From NCBI GenBank assembly GCA_964013895.1, contig CAXGYF010000022.1, positions 1 to 30,419 on the forward strand: a stretch of 30,419 nt of DNA, given 5' to 3'. Under the pieces are notes generated by a model that searched no databases, was not told the DNA's origin, and saw only the letters and a list, made by a program, of their open reading frames with translations. Position numbers and translations under genes: made by a program. This DNA is from MedAcidi-G1 sp002713545 (GTDB lineage: Bacteria > Actinomycetota > Acidimicrobiia > Acidimicrobiales > MedAcidi-G1). Each line of letters begins with the position of its first letter. Within the stretch, counting starts at the first letter, position 1. Below, piece after piece: positions 1 to 7,860 of this stretch.

Positions 1-170
1 GCAGTAGTGGCAGGAGCAGCAGTAGTAGTAGCAGCCGGTGCAGCAGTAGTAGCAGTTGCAGCAGAAGAACTGCTGGAAGAACTACTATCATCACTATCGC
101 TACCTCCACAAGCAGTTGAGATTAACCCAAGTACTAAAAAGAGACTAAAAGACTTTCTGAGTATGTTCAT
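1..170 (-). CDS. Lipoprotein, 5' end only (possible ABC-transporter solute-binding protein)
   Basis: Reading the minus strand from an ATG at 168-170 gives a start MNILRKSF, a hydrophobic stretch (LFLVLGLIS) and a lipobox-like TAC at Cys21, followed by Gly-Gly-Ser-Asp and a long Ser/Ala/Thr-rich linker that runs off the left edge after about 56 codons. A strong ribosome site GGAGG lies 5-9 bases upstream (171-180 region), which fixes the start. Cleavage by signal peptidase II and attachment to the outer face of the membrane is expected. The pattern AC-GG-S-D-Ser/Thr/Ala linker is common in actinobacterial substrate-binding lipoproteins, but the binding domain is outside the window, so the family is a guess. 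The Ala-rich plus-strand frame over the same bases is its shadow. Confidence 0.8.
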   Translation of the reverse strand, partial: MNILRKSFSLFLVLGLISTACGGSDSDDSSSSSSSSAATATTAAPAATTTAAPATT

Positions 171-180
171 AATTTCCTCC
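171..180 (-). promoter_or_regulatory. Ribosome binding site of the lipoprotein
   Basis: On the minus strand GGAGGAAATT directly precedes the ATG. It is one of the few canonical SD sequences in the window and decides that the gene reads leftwards, not the overlapping Ala-rich frame on the plus strand. Confidence 0.75.
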
Positions 181-185
181 AAAGA

Positions 186-214
186 CTAATAAAAACATAA
201 CATTTTCTTTTCAA
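186..214 (-). promoter_or_regulatory. Candidate sigma-70-type promoter of the lipoprotein
   Basis: On the minus strand TTGAAA (209-214) and TATTAG (186-191) are separated by 17 bases and would start a short leader carrying the GGAGG site. This is a match to the general consensus by eye only. Confidence 0.4.
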
Positions 215-249
215 TCTGTCATATACGTAATGCATGAATAAGATTCCTG

Positions 250-255
250 TAGATT
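250..255 (+). promoter_or_regulatory. -10 box (TAGATT) for leaderless start at 262
   Basis: TAGATT ends six bases before the ATG at 262, so transcription would begin at or next to the start codon. There is no SD. The same arrangement recurs at many other gene starts in this window. Confidence 0.5.
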
Positions 256-261
256 TCTTAT

Positions 262-1434
262 ATGACAAAAATTGACGTGGAAATTACAAGTCAACGCGAT
301 GACGGTGATTGGACATGGAGAGCAGTAGGAGCTCGTGAACCTAAAGGAACTATAGATGCTTCTCTTTTACCTACGAATTCAGTTGTAGGGTCACAATTTT
401 TAGTCGAAACGGAATATTTTCTTGACGGAATAGTTATAACAAAAGTCTTTGACAAGAAACAAGAATCGGGAAAATCCGAAACTCTTGAAATACTCGGTTC
501 GGGAACGAAAACAGATCTTGTAACTACTCAGCTTGCTAAGGGCAAAAAGAGGAAAGGAATGTCTAAACACTCCCCTTCTTCTTCGACTTCACGAACAAAT
601 GAACGCGAAAAGAAGAAAACTTCTCGTGAAAAAGAAAAGCCATCAAACAAGGCAACTCGAAAACCAAGAAAACAAACCAAAAGAGTCCCTGATGCTCAAT
701 TTCCTAAAAGTAAGCGTCTAAAAGCAAAAAGGCATCATCGAAATGAAACTGTAAAAAATTTACCGGAAGATATGAAGCGAATAGCAGAAATACTGCTGCA
801 AAAAGGACTCCCCGGTTTACGTGAATCGATTTCTGTACAAAATGAAATTGCTAAAAAAGCTGGAGAACCCGAAATTCCGGTGGAAATTCTATTAAAGGTT
901 GCCGAGCAGATTTATCCAAACTTACGTACCGCCGAATGGCTGGACCGGGCTGATGGTGCTTTGCGCGGGATGGACAGTGTGGATCTACGTGATATCAGGT
1001 CCGTAATAGTTGCTTCTGAAAATGTTCAAAAAAATAATGAAGTGAGGTCTTTATCTGAAAAGTTGAAGGAAGGTTTCAATAAGAGAGTCGAGACCGATCA
1101 ACAAAATTGGCTTAAAGAGGTTATTTCTACACTTAAAGAAGGACGAGTTGTTAGAGCTCTACGTTTATCATCACGTCCTCCAAAAGCTGGATTTCCACTT
1201 CCTGAAGATCTACTCACTTCGCTAACGGAGGCAACAAACGCTGCCTTAGCAGCCGACGTAACCCAATCTCGTTGGGGAACAATAGCTGAAGCAGCAGCTT
1301 TTTCACCTATTCATGACAGGGTTGTTCCAGAAGGTGTCCCGAAAAACCCAAATGAAGAGTTGCTTAAAATAATTCGTAGGATCGCTTCGAAGGCACCTTC
1401 GATTGCGGAAAAATTCAATTCTTCGTTGGTTTAA
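262..1434 (+). CDS. Hypothetical protein with basic central linker
   Basis: I do not recognise this 390-residue protein. Residues 1-80 read like a small beta domain (alternating hydrophobics, starting MTKIDVEITS). Residues about 90-165 are a very basic, Ser/Thr-rich, probably disordered linker full of KK, RK and KR pairs (for example KGKKRKG and KRHHRNE). Residues about 170-390 are rich in amphipathic helices. No signal peptide or membrane segment is seen, so it is probably cytoplasmic. The basic linker would suit nucleic-acid or ribosome contact, but that is inference. No SD precedes the ATG; instead TAGATT lies exactly six bases upstream, as expected for leaderless transcription. It stands alone before the crotonase gene. 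Confidence 0.75.
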   Translation: MTKIDVEITSQRDDGDWTWRAVGAREPKGTIDASLLPTNSVVGSQFLVETEYFLDGIVITKVFDKKQESGKSETLEILGSGTKTDLVTTQLAKGKKRKGMSKHSPSSSTSRTNEREKKKTSREKEKPSNKATRKPRKQTKRVPDAQFPKSKRLKAKRHHRNETVKNLPEDMKRIAEILLQKGLPGLRESISVQNEIAKKAGEPEIPVEILLKVAEQIYPNLRTAEWLDRADGALRGMDSVDLRDIRSVIVASENVQKNNEVRSLSEKLKEGFNKRVETDQQNWLKEVISTLKEGRVVRALRLSSRPPKAGFPLPEDLLTSLTEATNAALAADVTQSRWGTIAEAAAFSPIHDRVVPEGVPKNPNEELLKIIRRIASKAPSIAEKFNSSLV

Positions 1435-1477
1435 AAACAAAAATTGAACACAAGTTCACGTGGCAGACTTTTCAATG

Positions 1478-1483
1478 TAACTT
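1478..1483 (+). promoter_or_regulatory. -10 box (TAACTT) for leaderless start at 1490
   Basis: TAACTT lies six bases upstream of the ATG at 1490. It favours this ATG over the in-frame GTG three bases earlier. Confidence 0.45.
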
Positions 1484-1489
1484 CGTGTG

Positions 1490-2251
1490 ATGATAATTGA
1501 ATATGAAACACGAGGGCATATTGCTCTAATAACCTTAAATAGACCAGAGGCTAGAAATGCTGTTAATCATGAAGTTGCTACCGGTATTGAAAAAGCACTA
1601 GATGACTTTGAAGGTGATGAAACTCTCTGGACAGGAATTCTTTGCGCAAATGGCCCTGCCTTTTCTGCAGGAGCTGATCTCAAAGCAATTTCAGCAGGGG
1701 AATTGAATCTAGCTACTAAAAGAGGCGGATTCGGGGGGATAGTTGCACGTGAGCGAGTCAAGCCATTGATAGCAGCAGTTGATGGACCTGCACTAGCTGG
1801 AGGAACTGAATTAGCCCTAGCATGCGATTTAATTGTGGCAAGCACTGCTGCCAGATTTGGACTTCCTGAAGTTAAGCGTTCTCTTATAGCTTCAGCAGGC
1901 GGTTTAGTACGTCTACCAAGAGTTCTACCAAAGAACATAGCAATGCAAATGGCACTAACTGGGGAGCCCATAACCGCTGAAGATGCTTATAAATTCGGAA
2001 TGGTAAATAGTTTAGTGGATGCCGGCGGGGCTTTGGAAGAAGCAATTTCTCTCGCAAATATAATTAATGAAAATGCCCCTCTGGCAGTTAGGTCCACTCG
2101 ACGATCGCTCCTGGAGTCACTTACATTGAACGATTATGAAGGAATGAAGTTTGCTATAGAGGAAACAGCTGCGCTAACTGAAACTGAGGATTACAAAGAG
2201 GGGCCATTAGCTTTTATTGAAAAGCGGCCACCTGTCTGGAAGGGAAAGTAG
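1490..2251 (+). CDS. Enoyl-CoA hydratase/isomerase (crotonase) family protein
   Basis: A 253-residue crotonase-fold enzyme acting on acyl-CoA thioesters, typically hydrating enoyl-CoA in beta-oxidation. The family pattern is intact: NRPEARNAV near the N-terminus, the first oxyanion-hole segment SAGADL (about 59-64), the second ALAGGTELAL (about 101-110), and both glutamates used by true hydratases, Glu107 (GTEL) and Glu127 (FGLPEV). The length is normal. A GTG at 1487 is possible, but TAACTT sits exactly six bases before the ATG at 1490 with no SD, favouring a leaderless start there. It ends eight bases from the convergent NUDIX gene. The exact acyl-CoA substrate cannot be told from sequence. 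Confidence 0.92.
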   Translation: MIIEYETRGHIALITLNRPEARNAVNHEVATGIEKALDDFEGDETLWTGILCANGPAFSAGADLKAISAGELNLATKRGGFGGIVARERVKPLIAAVDGPALAGGTELALACDLIVASTAARFGLPEVKRSLIASAGGLVRLPRVLPKNIAMQMALTGEPITAEDAYKFGMVNSLVDAGGALEEAISLANIINENAPLAVRSTRRSLLESLTLNDYEGMKFAIEETAALTETEDYKEGPLAFIEKRPPVWKGK

Positions 2252-2259
2252 TCACTGGT

Positions 2260-2664
2260 TTAAAGGTAACCGTTGTCGTGCAAGAAAGTTTTAAGCCCAT
2301 CAGCTAGCAGCAAAGACTCGACATCCTTAAGGGGCGTCCACTTGCAATCACTTGCATCCGAGGCGGGAGATGGTCGAGTGTCACCTTCAATGAGCACTTC
2401 AAAATCGAGTATTACTTTGTGTGATTTATCCGAGATTATTTCCCCCGAACCTACAAATAATTTACATTTTCCCCGTAACCCTGTTTCTTCGTAAAGCTCC
2501 CTCTCTACTGCACGCTCAAGAGATTCGTTAACGAGAACGTGCCCACCTGGAATAGACCATTTCCCTACTTCTGGTGGATTAGCACGTTTGACAAGAAGAA
2601 TTTTCCCATCAATGATTGCAATTGCGCCCACGCACAATTCAGGTCTCGTCATTACCTGATTCAA
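2260..2664 (-). CDS. NUDIX hydrolase
   Basis: A 134-residue NUDIX pyrophosphohydrolase, the type that removes a nucleoside-diphosphate-linked group or cleans up damaged nucleotides. The NUDIX box is complete: Gly41, Glu47, then REL at 55-57 and EETGL at 59-63, matching GX5EX7REUXEEXGU, with the metal-binding glutamates present. IPGG just before the box and the early VGAIAIIDGKILLVKR strand are typical. The start overlaps the end of the GNAT gene by 26 bases, so the two are co-transcribed and probably translationally coupled. Substrate specificity cannot be assigned. Confidence 0.92.
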   Translation of the reverse strand: MNQVMTRPELCVGAIAIIDGKILLVKRANPPEVGKWSIPGGHVLVNESLERAVERELYEETGLRGKCKLFVGSGEIISDKSHKVILDFEVLIEGDTRPSPASDASDCKWTPLKDVESLLLADGLKTFLHDNGYL

Positions 2665-3127
2665 TTGGCCTGTATACCTGTATCAAGCGCGCAACCATTC
2701 CCTGGGTCTCAAAAAAATTCTTAGTCTCTCTATCGCCAGGTAAAGCAAAGGAATCTATTCCGATTACTTTTTGTTTGATTGCTTCTTCAGTCAGAAAATT
2801 TATAACAGACTCCCCCACACCGACGGATCGAGCTTCTTGCAATACAAAAAGTTCTTTTATAGAAGCAATTATCTGTTCATTATTAGTAGTGGAAAATTCT
2901 AATACTCCATAAGCGACAATCGCTTCGCCAAATAGTCCGACGACCACACGGTGATCTGAAGATGTAAGCCAGTGTGAAAAATTAGTAATGGAATCATCTG
3001 AAAAAGTTTTAAGGTTTAGAAAAACTTCGCCCCCGCGTTTAGTTCTTAATTCAGAAACCGCTTCACTACGAAGAAAACTTAGGATTTCTAGATCTTCACG
3101 TGAGGCTAAACGCGAAGATTCTATCAG
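2639..3127 (-). CDS. GNAT-family N-acetyltransferase with non-canonical start
   Basis: The C-terminal part (from GTG at 2947) reads as a GNAT fold: VVVGLFGEAIVAYGVLEF strands, the LFVLQEARSVGVGESV segment that matches the acetyl-CoA pyrophosphate-binding loop (V-x-x-x-x-R-x-x-G-x-G/A pattern), and a terminal IDSFALPGDRETKNFFE helix. The open frame continues upstream without interruption to 3145 and encodes the missing first strand and helices (RLASREDLEILSFLR, ELRTKRGGEVFL). No ATG, GTG or TTG occurs in that upstream part; the best candidate is CTG at 3125-3127, just after the stop of the upstream gene, giving 162 residues. Acetylated substrate unknown. It overlaps the NUDIX gene by 26 bases. 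Confidence 0.72.
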   Translation of the reverse strand: MIESSRLASREDLEILSFLRSEAVSELRTKRGGEVFLNLKTFSDDSITNFSHWLTSSDHRVVVGLFGEAIVAYGVLEFSTTNNEQIIASIKELFVLQEARSVGVGESVINFLTEEAIKQKVIGIDSFALPGDRETKNFFETQGMVARLIQVYRPIESGNDET

Positions 3128-3145
3128 GGTTCTGCCCTGCGTAAC

Positions 3146-3586
3146 TTAAACACTGGCTCCGCAATGAGGACACTCACCGGTTTCTTTCGCTATCTGCGCT
3201 TCGATGATAAGAAAACAACTTGGACAAATGACCTCACTTTTGCGTCTTGCTTCAACCGAGTCCTCTTCCCCTTGAACAGGAGCCTCTTTTTTTGAAGCAG
3301 TAGAAGGGTCTCCCCCTTCTTCTTCTTCTTCATCTTCCCCAGATGCAATGCGGTCTTTAAGAATCGCATCAAGATCAGCTTCTACATCTGCTGGATCTTC
3401 GTCGTCATCATCTTCACTAGAATCTGCAACTGGAGTTGGACCACTTTCGTCGTCCTCATCATCGTCATCATCATCGTCATCTAAGGGCGCGTCTTCTAAA
3501 TCTTCTTCTTCTTCTATATCTTCCGGGAATTCTTCTTCTTCGAAATCCGCTGGATTTTCATCTTCGTTATTTTCTTCTTCAGACAT
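3146..3586 (-). CDS. Acidic low-complexity protein with C-terminal zinc ribbon (DUF4193-like)
   Basis: Residues 1-92 of this 146-residue protein are almost entirely Glu and Asp with poly-Asp runs. A short conserved helix (about 67-83, ADLDAILKDRIASGE) follows, and the C-terminus carries a zinc ribbon formed by CPSC (121-124) and CPHC (139-142). Acidic stretch, the LDAILKxRxASG segment and a terminal SCF ribbon resemble actinobacterial DUF4193 proteins, which have no established function; the assignment is from memory of that pattern. GAGG a few bases upstream of the ATG is a usable SD. Its stop codon is in the same frame as the downstream GNAT coding sequence. Confidence 0.82.
   Translation of the reverse strand: MSEEENNEDENPADFEEEEFPEDIEEEEDLEDAPLDDDDDDDDEDDESGPTPVADSSEDDDDEDPADVEADLDAILKDRIASGEDEEEEEGGDPSTASKKEAPVQGEEDSVEARRKSEVICPSCFLIIEAQIAKETGECPHCGASV
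3280..3586 (-). repeat. Low-complexity GAA/GAT-rich coding tract
   Basis: Within the acidic protein gene, the coding strand is a near-continuous run of GAA, GAT and GAC codons. It makes a Ser-rich shadow frame on the plus strand and is prone to slippage, so length variation between strains would not be surprising. Confidence 0.6.
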
Positions 3587-3666
3587 TGTTCCTCACAAAG
3601 CGATCAGGATGAAAAACATCCCGCGGCCGGATAATAGACACAATTTCTCACAAAGTGGTAGTTTTT

Positions 3667-5298
3667 CTAGGAATTTTTTGAATTATTACTAAATCTTTCC
3701 CTACGTTTCACGTCACTTTTCTTTTCGGCTTCCAAACGTTCTAGGTCATTTCCTGTTGAATGGTCGACAAATTTCATCATTTCTGCAATGGCGAAATGTC
3801 CGGCTTTTTCAGCAATCAGCGTGTGCATCTCCTGACAGACCTGTCTGTATGCGGGATGACCCTGCGGAGTGGTACGCAATTCAAGCATGTGCATAGCTTC
3901 TCTCGCGTTAAGGTGCATCAGAAATCTGACACGATATGCAAGTGAAACAGCGTAAGAAGCTTGCTCAGGAAACGGTTCAAGTAAATCATCATGCAAACTC
4001 ATTGATCGCTCCATAGCAGATTCGAATTCACTTGATGTACCCGCATCTTGAAGCTCATCAGGGGAGACAAAACCGTGGTAAGGGGAAAGTTTTTGCCATT
4101 CAATCGTCATCATTCTGTGACGCTGCAAGTCACGAAACGCTCCATAGTCTGCAAGAATATCAAACCTATAAGACGGTCTTTCCAGTGCTCTTCCGGGTCG
4201 GTGCCTTCGGTTTTCTCTGTCTCCTTCAAGTGCCTTCAATACTGTTATACGCTCTTCGGTCGTCATTCTGCGTACTCGATCTTCTACATCTCTATCGGAC
4301 CTATCAGTATGCGGATAAAGGGATGAAGCAATAAGTTTCACTTCCGCATCAGGGTCATAATCGGTTAAATCCACCGTTGGGTGTGGTAAGGGTGTTTTTG
4401 TCTTAGGGAAGTAATGTTCCGATAAATCAGTAAGTCTCTCACGAGTGTCACTCATATAGTCTGAAGTTTGCTGCCCTCTATCTGGCATGTCCACACGTTT
4501 CAAGAACGATGGGATTACTTTTCGCAACTCAGACAAAATCATTTCTGCATATTCACGAGCTTCAGGTAGAGGGTGTGACCTCATCCTTAACAAAAGTGAC
4601 TCGTAGGCTTGCCCAGAGCCATATATACCGACATTGGAAAGTGAAGCTGCTGGCAACACTCCCCTAACTGAATCGAGGGCTTTTGCTTTTATAGCCTGAA
4701 GGTAAGCGAAGTCTGAATCACTTTCAGTTTTTGGCACTGCATTCGTGAAATATTCACGCATCGTTTCGACTAAATTTGAATAAGTATCAAATAGGTAATC
4801 CATGTCAGCTATGTATCGGGTAGCTAATGGTGAAGCCATAACTTCGGGGTCTCGATAGTAGCGATATCGACCATCTAAACGTGTGTTATAAGAAATGTAG
4901 CGTGTGGACTGCTCTAGATAGGACATCAACCTGCCCCATTCAAGCACCTTAGTTAACAGGTTTGAAGCCTGCTCACAAGCTAAGTGGACTCCCCCCAGTT
5001 GTGCGACACTGTCATCGCCGTATTCAAAAAACACCAGATCGTATAGTTCCTCTGCTCTTTTTAAACCAACTGTGGCATCGATGGTTTCATCTCCCGAGAT
5101 ATCGAGCTCACCCACAAACTCATCAAGAAATAGGCGGCGTAAACTTTTTGCAGATCGTGAGTACCTTGCAAAGAGAGCGCCCTTGACTACCTCAGGTAGA
5201 TTGACCAGAGCAAATACAGGTTGGTCTAGATTTGTGAAGTAACGACGAAGTATGTCTTCTTCATCGGAATCAAACTGTTCAGCCGCATAAAATGTCAT
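3667..5298 (-). CDS. Tandem ThyX-like protein (FAD-dependent thymidylate synthase family)
   Basis: A 543-residue protein made of two ThyX-like halves, about twice the usual ThyX length. ThyX makes dTMP from dUMP with FAD and methylene-tetrahydrofolate. The ThyX signature is RHR-X7-S. The N-terminal half has WGR at 121-123 and keeps the Ser at 131 in LEQSTRY; the C-terminal half keeps RHR at 393-395 but has Lys403 at the Ser position. Later landmarks recur in each half: VRGVLPAA (211-218) with LLLRMRSHP in the first, and NAREAMHMLELR (464-475) in the second. Long actinobacterial proteins of this type exist with unproven activity, so thymidylate synthesis is not assured. No SD; TACGAT seven bases before the ATG suggests a leaderless start. 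It follows the M20 gene by 42 bases. Confidence 0.82.
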   Translation of the reverse strand: MTFYAAEQFDSDEEDILRRYFTNLDQPVFALVNLPEVVKGALFARYSRSAKSLRRLFLDEFVGELDISGDETIDATVGLKRAEELYDLVFFEYGDDSVAQLGGVHLACEQASNLLTKVLEWGRLMSYLEQSTRYISYNTRLDGRYRYYRDPEVMASPLATRYIADMDYLFDTYSNLVETMREYFTNAVPKTESDSDFAYLQAIKAKALDSVRGVLPAASLSNVGIYGSGQAYESLLLRMRSHPLPEAREYAEMILSELRKVIPSFLKRVDMPDRGQQTSDYMSDTRERLTDLSEHYFPKTKTPLPHPTVDLTDYDPDAEVKLIASSLYPHTDRSDRDVEDRVRRMTTEERITVLKALEGDRENRRHRPGRALERPSYRFDILADYGAFRDLQRHRMMTIEWQKLSPYHGFVSPDELQDAGTSSEFESAMERSMSLHDDLLEPFPEQASYAVSLAYRVRFLMHLNAREAMHMLELRTTPQGHPAYRQVCQEMHTLIAEKAGHFAIAEMMKFVDHSTGNDLERLEAEKKSDVKRRERFSNNSKNS

Positions 5299-5305
5299 TT
5301 CGACG

Positions 5306-5311
5306 ATCGTA
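5306..5311 (-). promoter_or_regulatory. -10 box (TACGAT) ahead of the ThyX-like gene
   Basis: On the minus strand TACGAT lies seven bases before the ATG at 5298, within the 42-base gap to the M20 gene. The gene may therefore have its own leaderless promoter in addition to read-through from upstream. Confidence 0.4.
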
Positions 5312-5340
5312 GGTGCTTTTTTTCACAGAGTCGCGGATTC

Positions 5341-6522
5341 TTATGAAGCAAAAAAATCTTTAGCTTCTTTTAGAAGAGAAGGGTTCTTCCAACAATCTAA
5401 AACAGTCATTGCTAAACTTTTCGCTGAATCCAATAGACCCTCATCCCCTTCCTTGCTCTTAGCACATTTTTCGAAATCAACTGTATGAATGGCAGTTCCT
5501 TTTGGAGCTACCTTGACCATCGGATGTATTGAAGGCACTACATGACTGACATTACCTAAATCAGTCGACCCCACTACCCCACCGTCATCTGCAACTTTAA
5601 TAACCCTGCCTAGCGATTCAGAATTTTTCATATAAGCCTCTAGAAGTGGTGTATTGTCGAGCACATCAGCGTATGGCTCGTTTATCCAGTCAATTTGAAT
5701 GTCGCAAGCAGCTGATCTGGCACCGCCTTTAAGCGTTTCAACTAAACGGGTTTTCAAAATTTCAAGTTTTTCCATGCTTGAAGACCGGGCGTACCAGATG
5801 GTTTCGGCTGCTTCCGGAACGATATTGGCTTTCTGGCCACCGTTAGTAAAAATGCCATGAAGGCGTTCGTAGGGTGCTATGTGCTGTCTCAGAGCAGCTA
5901 CACCCATGTAACCCAATACTGCCCCGTCTAAAGCATTGATACCCTTCTCAGGGGCCGCCGCCGCGTGAGCTGCTTTTCCGGTATAAGTCGCCTTAAGTTG
6001 CTGGACCGCAAGGCTACTTATATTTGGTAAGTCTGCATCAGCAGGATGGATCATTAAGACTGCTTCCACAGAGTCAAAAGCGCCTTTATTTAACATACGT
6101 ACTTTGCCCCCGCCACCTTCTTCTGCTGGGGTGCCAAGAATCCTTAGCCGCCCGTTAAAAGGTTCGGTAAAGGCCGATGCCGCTAAACCAGCCCCGACAC
6201 CGGCAGCGGCAATAATATTGTGACCACAAGCATGCCCAATCCCAGGTAATGCGTCATATTCACACAAAAGAGCAACAACGGGACCTGATGAACCAACATT
6301 TGCTTCAAAAGCGGTTTCCAATTCGTATGCGCCTGTTTCTACATCTAGCCCTTTTTCACTTAAGGTTTTAGTTAAACATTGATGTGCAAAGTGCTCCTCA
6401 TAGGCGAGTTCAGGCTGAGCATGAATCGAATGTGACAATTCGATAAGTTCAGGGGCGATTGAATCTATGTAGCTACAGACCTTCTGCTTAGCCTCTAGTA
6501 AAAGCAACTCTTCACTACTCAT
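5341..6522 (-). CDS. M20 family amidohydrolase (M20D2 / AbgB-like)
   Basis: A 393-residue di-zinc amidohydrolase that cleaves N-acyl or dipeptide-like amide bonds. M20 landmarks are present: HSIHAQPELAYEE (31-43), the metal site HACGH (97-101), the catalytic glutamate in GTPAEEGGGGK (Glu134/135), and His159 in MIHP. EYDALPGIGHACGHN resembles the PM20D2/AbgB branch, which includes a hydrolase of p-aminobenzoyl-glutamate, a folate breakdown product. Its place between metY and the ThyX-like gene makes a folate link tempting but unproven. No SD; TAAACT lies exactly six bases before the ATG. It starts 20 bases after metY ends. Confidence 0.88.
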   Translation of the reverse strand: MSSEELLLLEAKQKVCSYIDSIAPELIELSHSIHAQPELAYEEHFAHQCLTKTLSEKGLDVETGAYELETAFEANVGSSGPVVALLCEYDALPGIGHACGHNIIAAAGVGAGLAASAFTEPFNGRLRILGTPAEEGGGGKVRMLNKGAFDSVEAVLMIHPADADLPNISSLAVQQLKATYTGKAAHAAAAPEKGINALDGAVLGYMGVAALRQHIAPYERLHGIFTNGGQKANIVPEAAETIWYARSSSMEKLEILKTRLVETLKGGARSAACDIQIDWINEPYADVLDNTPLLEAYMKNSESLGRVIKVADDGGVVGSTDLGNVSHVVPSIHPMVKVAPKGTAIHTVDFEKCAKSKEGDEGLLDSAKSLAMTVLDCWKNPSLLKEAKDFFAS

Positions 6523-6528
6523 AGAAGC

Positions 6529-6534
6529 AGTTTA
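6529..6534 (-). promoter_or_regulatory. -10 box (TAAACT) for leaderless start of the M20 gene
   Basis: Minus-strand TAAACT followed by GCTTCT and then the ATG at 6522. It lies in the 20-base gap after metY and would allow independent transcription of the downstream genes. Confidence 0.45.
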
Positions 6535-6542
6535 ACGCTTAT

Positions 6543-7859
6543 TCAAATGTTCTTTACACAAGAAAATCCATGTTCTAAGTCATCAATGATGTCGTCGATT
6601 GTTTCCAATCCGACAGATAGGCGTACTAAACCAGGTTCAACTCCAGTTGACTTTTGCTCCTCTTCGCTCAACTGTGAATGCGTAGTTGAGGCTGGGTGTA
6701 TTACTAAACTTCTCACGTCACCAATATTTGCAACATGACTGTGTAATTGCAGTGAGTTAACGAACTTTTCACCTGCTTTTGCGCCACCTTTTATGATGAA
6801 TGCTGGTACAGAGCCGTAGCCGTTTCTTGCCCCGTACGAGTTCGCTCTTTCATGCCATGGACTGTCAGAGAGACCCGCAAACTGAATTCTCTCTACCTGT
6901 TCGTGGTTTGAAAGAAATTCGACCACTTCTATCGCATTAGCGAAATGTCTTTCCATTCTTAGACTCAGAGTCTCAAGACCTTGTAGAAAGTTAAAAGCAT
7001 TCTGTGGAGTCACTGATGATCCAAGATCTCTTAGCAACTGAACTCTAGCTTTAATTATGTACGATCCATGTCCGAGAGCAGGCCAGTATTGAAGGCCATG
7101 GTAACTCGGATCCGGTTCCACAAAGTTCTTGAAACGGCTACTTGCGCTGTAGTCAAATTTTCCGCCGTCTACAATAATTCCACCGATTGAGTTTCCGTGA
7201 CCACCGATAAATTTGGTCATTGAGTGCACGACTATATCTGCGCCTAGTGAAATTGGGTTAATTAAGTAAGGCGTCGCAACCGTATTATCGACAATAAGCG
7301 GTATTCCGTAATTGTGACCAACTTCAGCCACTCCGGAAATATTTAAGAAGTCATTCTTAGGATTGCCTATTGACTCTCCATAGAAGACCTTTGTTTCTGG
7401 CCGTATAGCAGCTTCCCACTCTGAAAGGTCATCTGGATCTTTCACAAAGGTTGTAGTGATCCCCATTTTTGGAAATGTGTAGTGCAATAGGTTGTAAGTT
7501 CCGCCGTACAAGGAAGAGGAAGCGACTATGTGGTCCCCTGCTTCCGCAAGATTTAGAATCGCAAGTGTTTCAGCAGCCTGTCCAGATGATGTTGCCAACG
7601 CACCCGGGATTCCTATCGCAGTTTCTGTCCCCTTTTCAAGTGCTTGTAATCTTGATTCGAGAACCATCTGAGTTGGATTCATTATCCGCGTATAGATATT
7701 TCCAACTTCTGATAACGCAAATAAGTTAGCCGCATGTTCAGAATCTCTGAAGACATAGGAAGTTGTTTGATATATGGGTGCAGCACGACTGCCTGTATCA
7801 GTATCAGGTTGCTGTCCTGCATGTATTTGAAGTGTTTCGAACCCTGTATAACTAGTCAT
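6543..7859 (-). CDS. metY: O-acetylhomoserine sulfhydrylase (MetY)
   Basis: A 438-residue PLP enzyme of the Cys/Met metabolism family that makes homocysteine from O-acetylhomoserine and sulfide. Full-length features: FETLQIHAGQ at the N-terminus, YTRIMNPT (56-63), ATSSGQAA (89-96), SLYGGTYNL (116-124), the PLP-ring aspartate Asp191 in VDNT, and the Schiff-base lysine Lys216 in SMTKFIGGHG. The length of about 430 and the inserted segments fit MetY rather than MetB or MetC. The ATG is preceded by AAAGGAG four bases away, and that SD is buried in a hairpin downstream of a SAM-sensing leader, so expression should fall when SAM is plentiful. First gene of the minus-strand run. Confidence 0.95.
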   Translation of the reverse strand: MTSYTGFETLQIHAGQQPDTDTGSRAAPIYQTTSYVFRDSEHAANLFALSEVGNIYTRIMNPTQMVLESRLQALEKGTETAIGIPGALATSSGQAAETLAILNLAEAGDHIVASSSLYGGTYNLLHYTFPKMGITTTFVKDPDDLSEWEAAIRPETKVFYGESIGNPKNDFLNISGVAEVGHNYGIPLIVDNTVATPYLINPISLGADIVVHSMTKFIGGHGNSIGGIIVDGGKFDYSASSRFKNFVEPDPSYHGLQYWPALGHGSYIIKARVQLLRDLGSSVTPQNAFNFLQGLETLSLRMERHFANAIEVVEFLSNHEQVERIQFAGLSDSPWHERANSYGARNGYGSVPAFIIKGGAKAGEKFVNSLQLHSHVANIGDVRSLVIHPASTTHSQLSEEEQKSTGVEPGLVRLSVGLETIDDIIDDLEHGFSCVKNI

Positions 7860-7860
7860 A

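Noticed and set aside
7..189. Ala/Val-rich plus-strand ORF
   Set aside because: It mirrors the Ser/Thr/Ala-rich linker of the minus-strand lipoprotein, which has a signal peptide and a GGAGG site.
2639..2947. Starting the GNAT gene at the GTG at 2945-2947
   Set aside because: It would remove the first strand and helices of the fold, while coding-like GNAT sequence clearly continues upstream.
3348..3692. Ser-rich plus-strand ORF
   Set aside because: It is the antisense of the Glu/Asp-rich minus-strand gene; poly-Ser arises from the reversed GAA/GAT codons.
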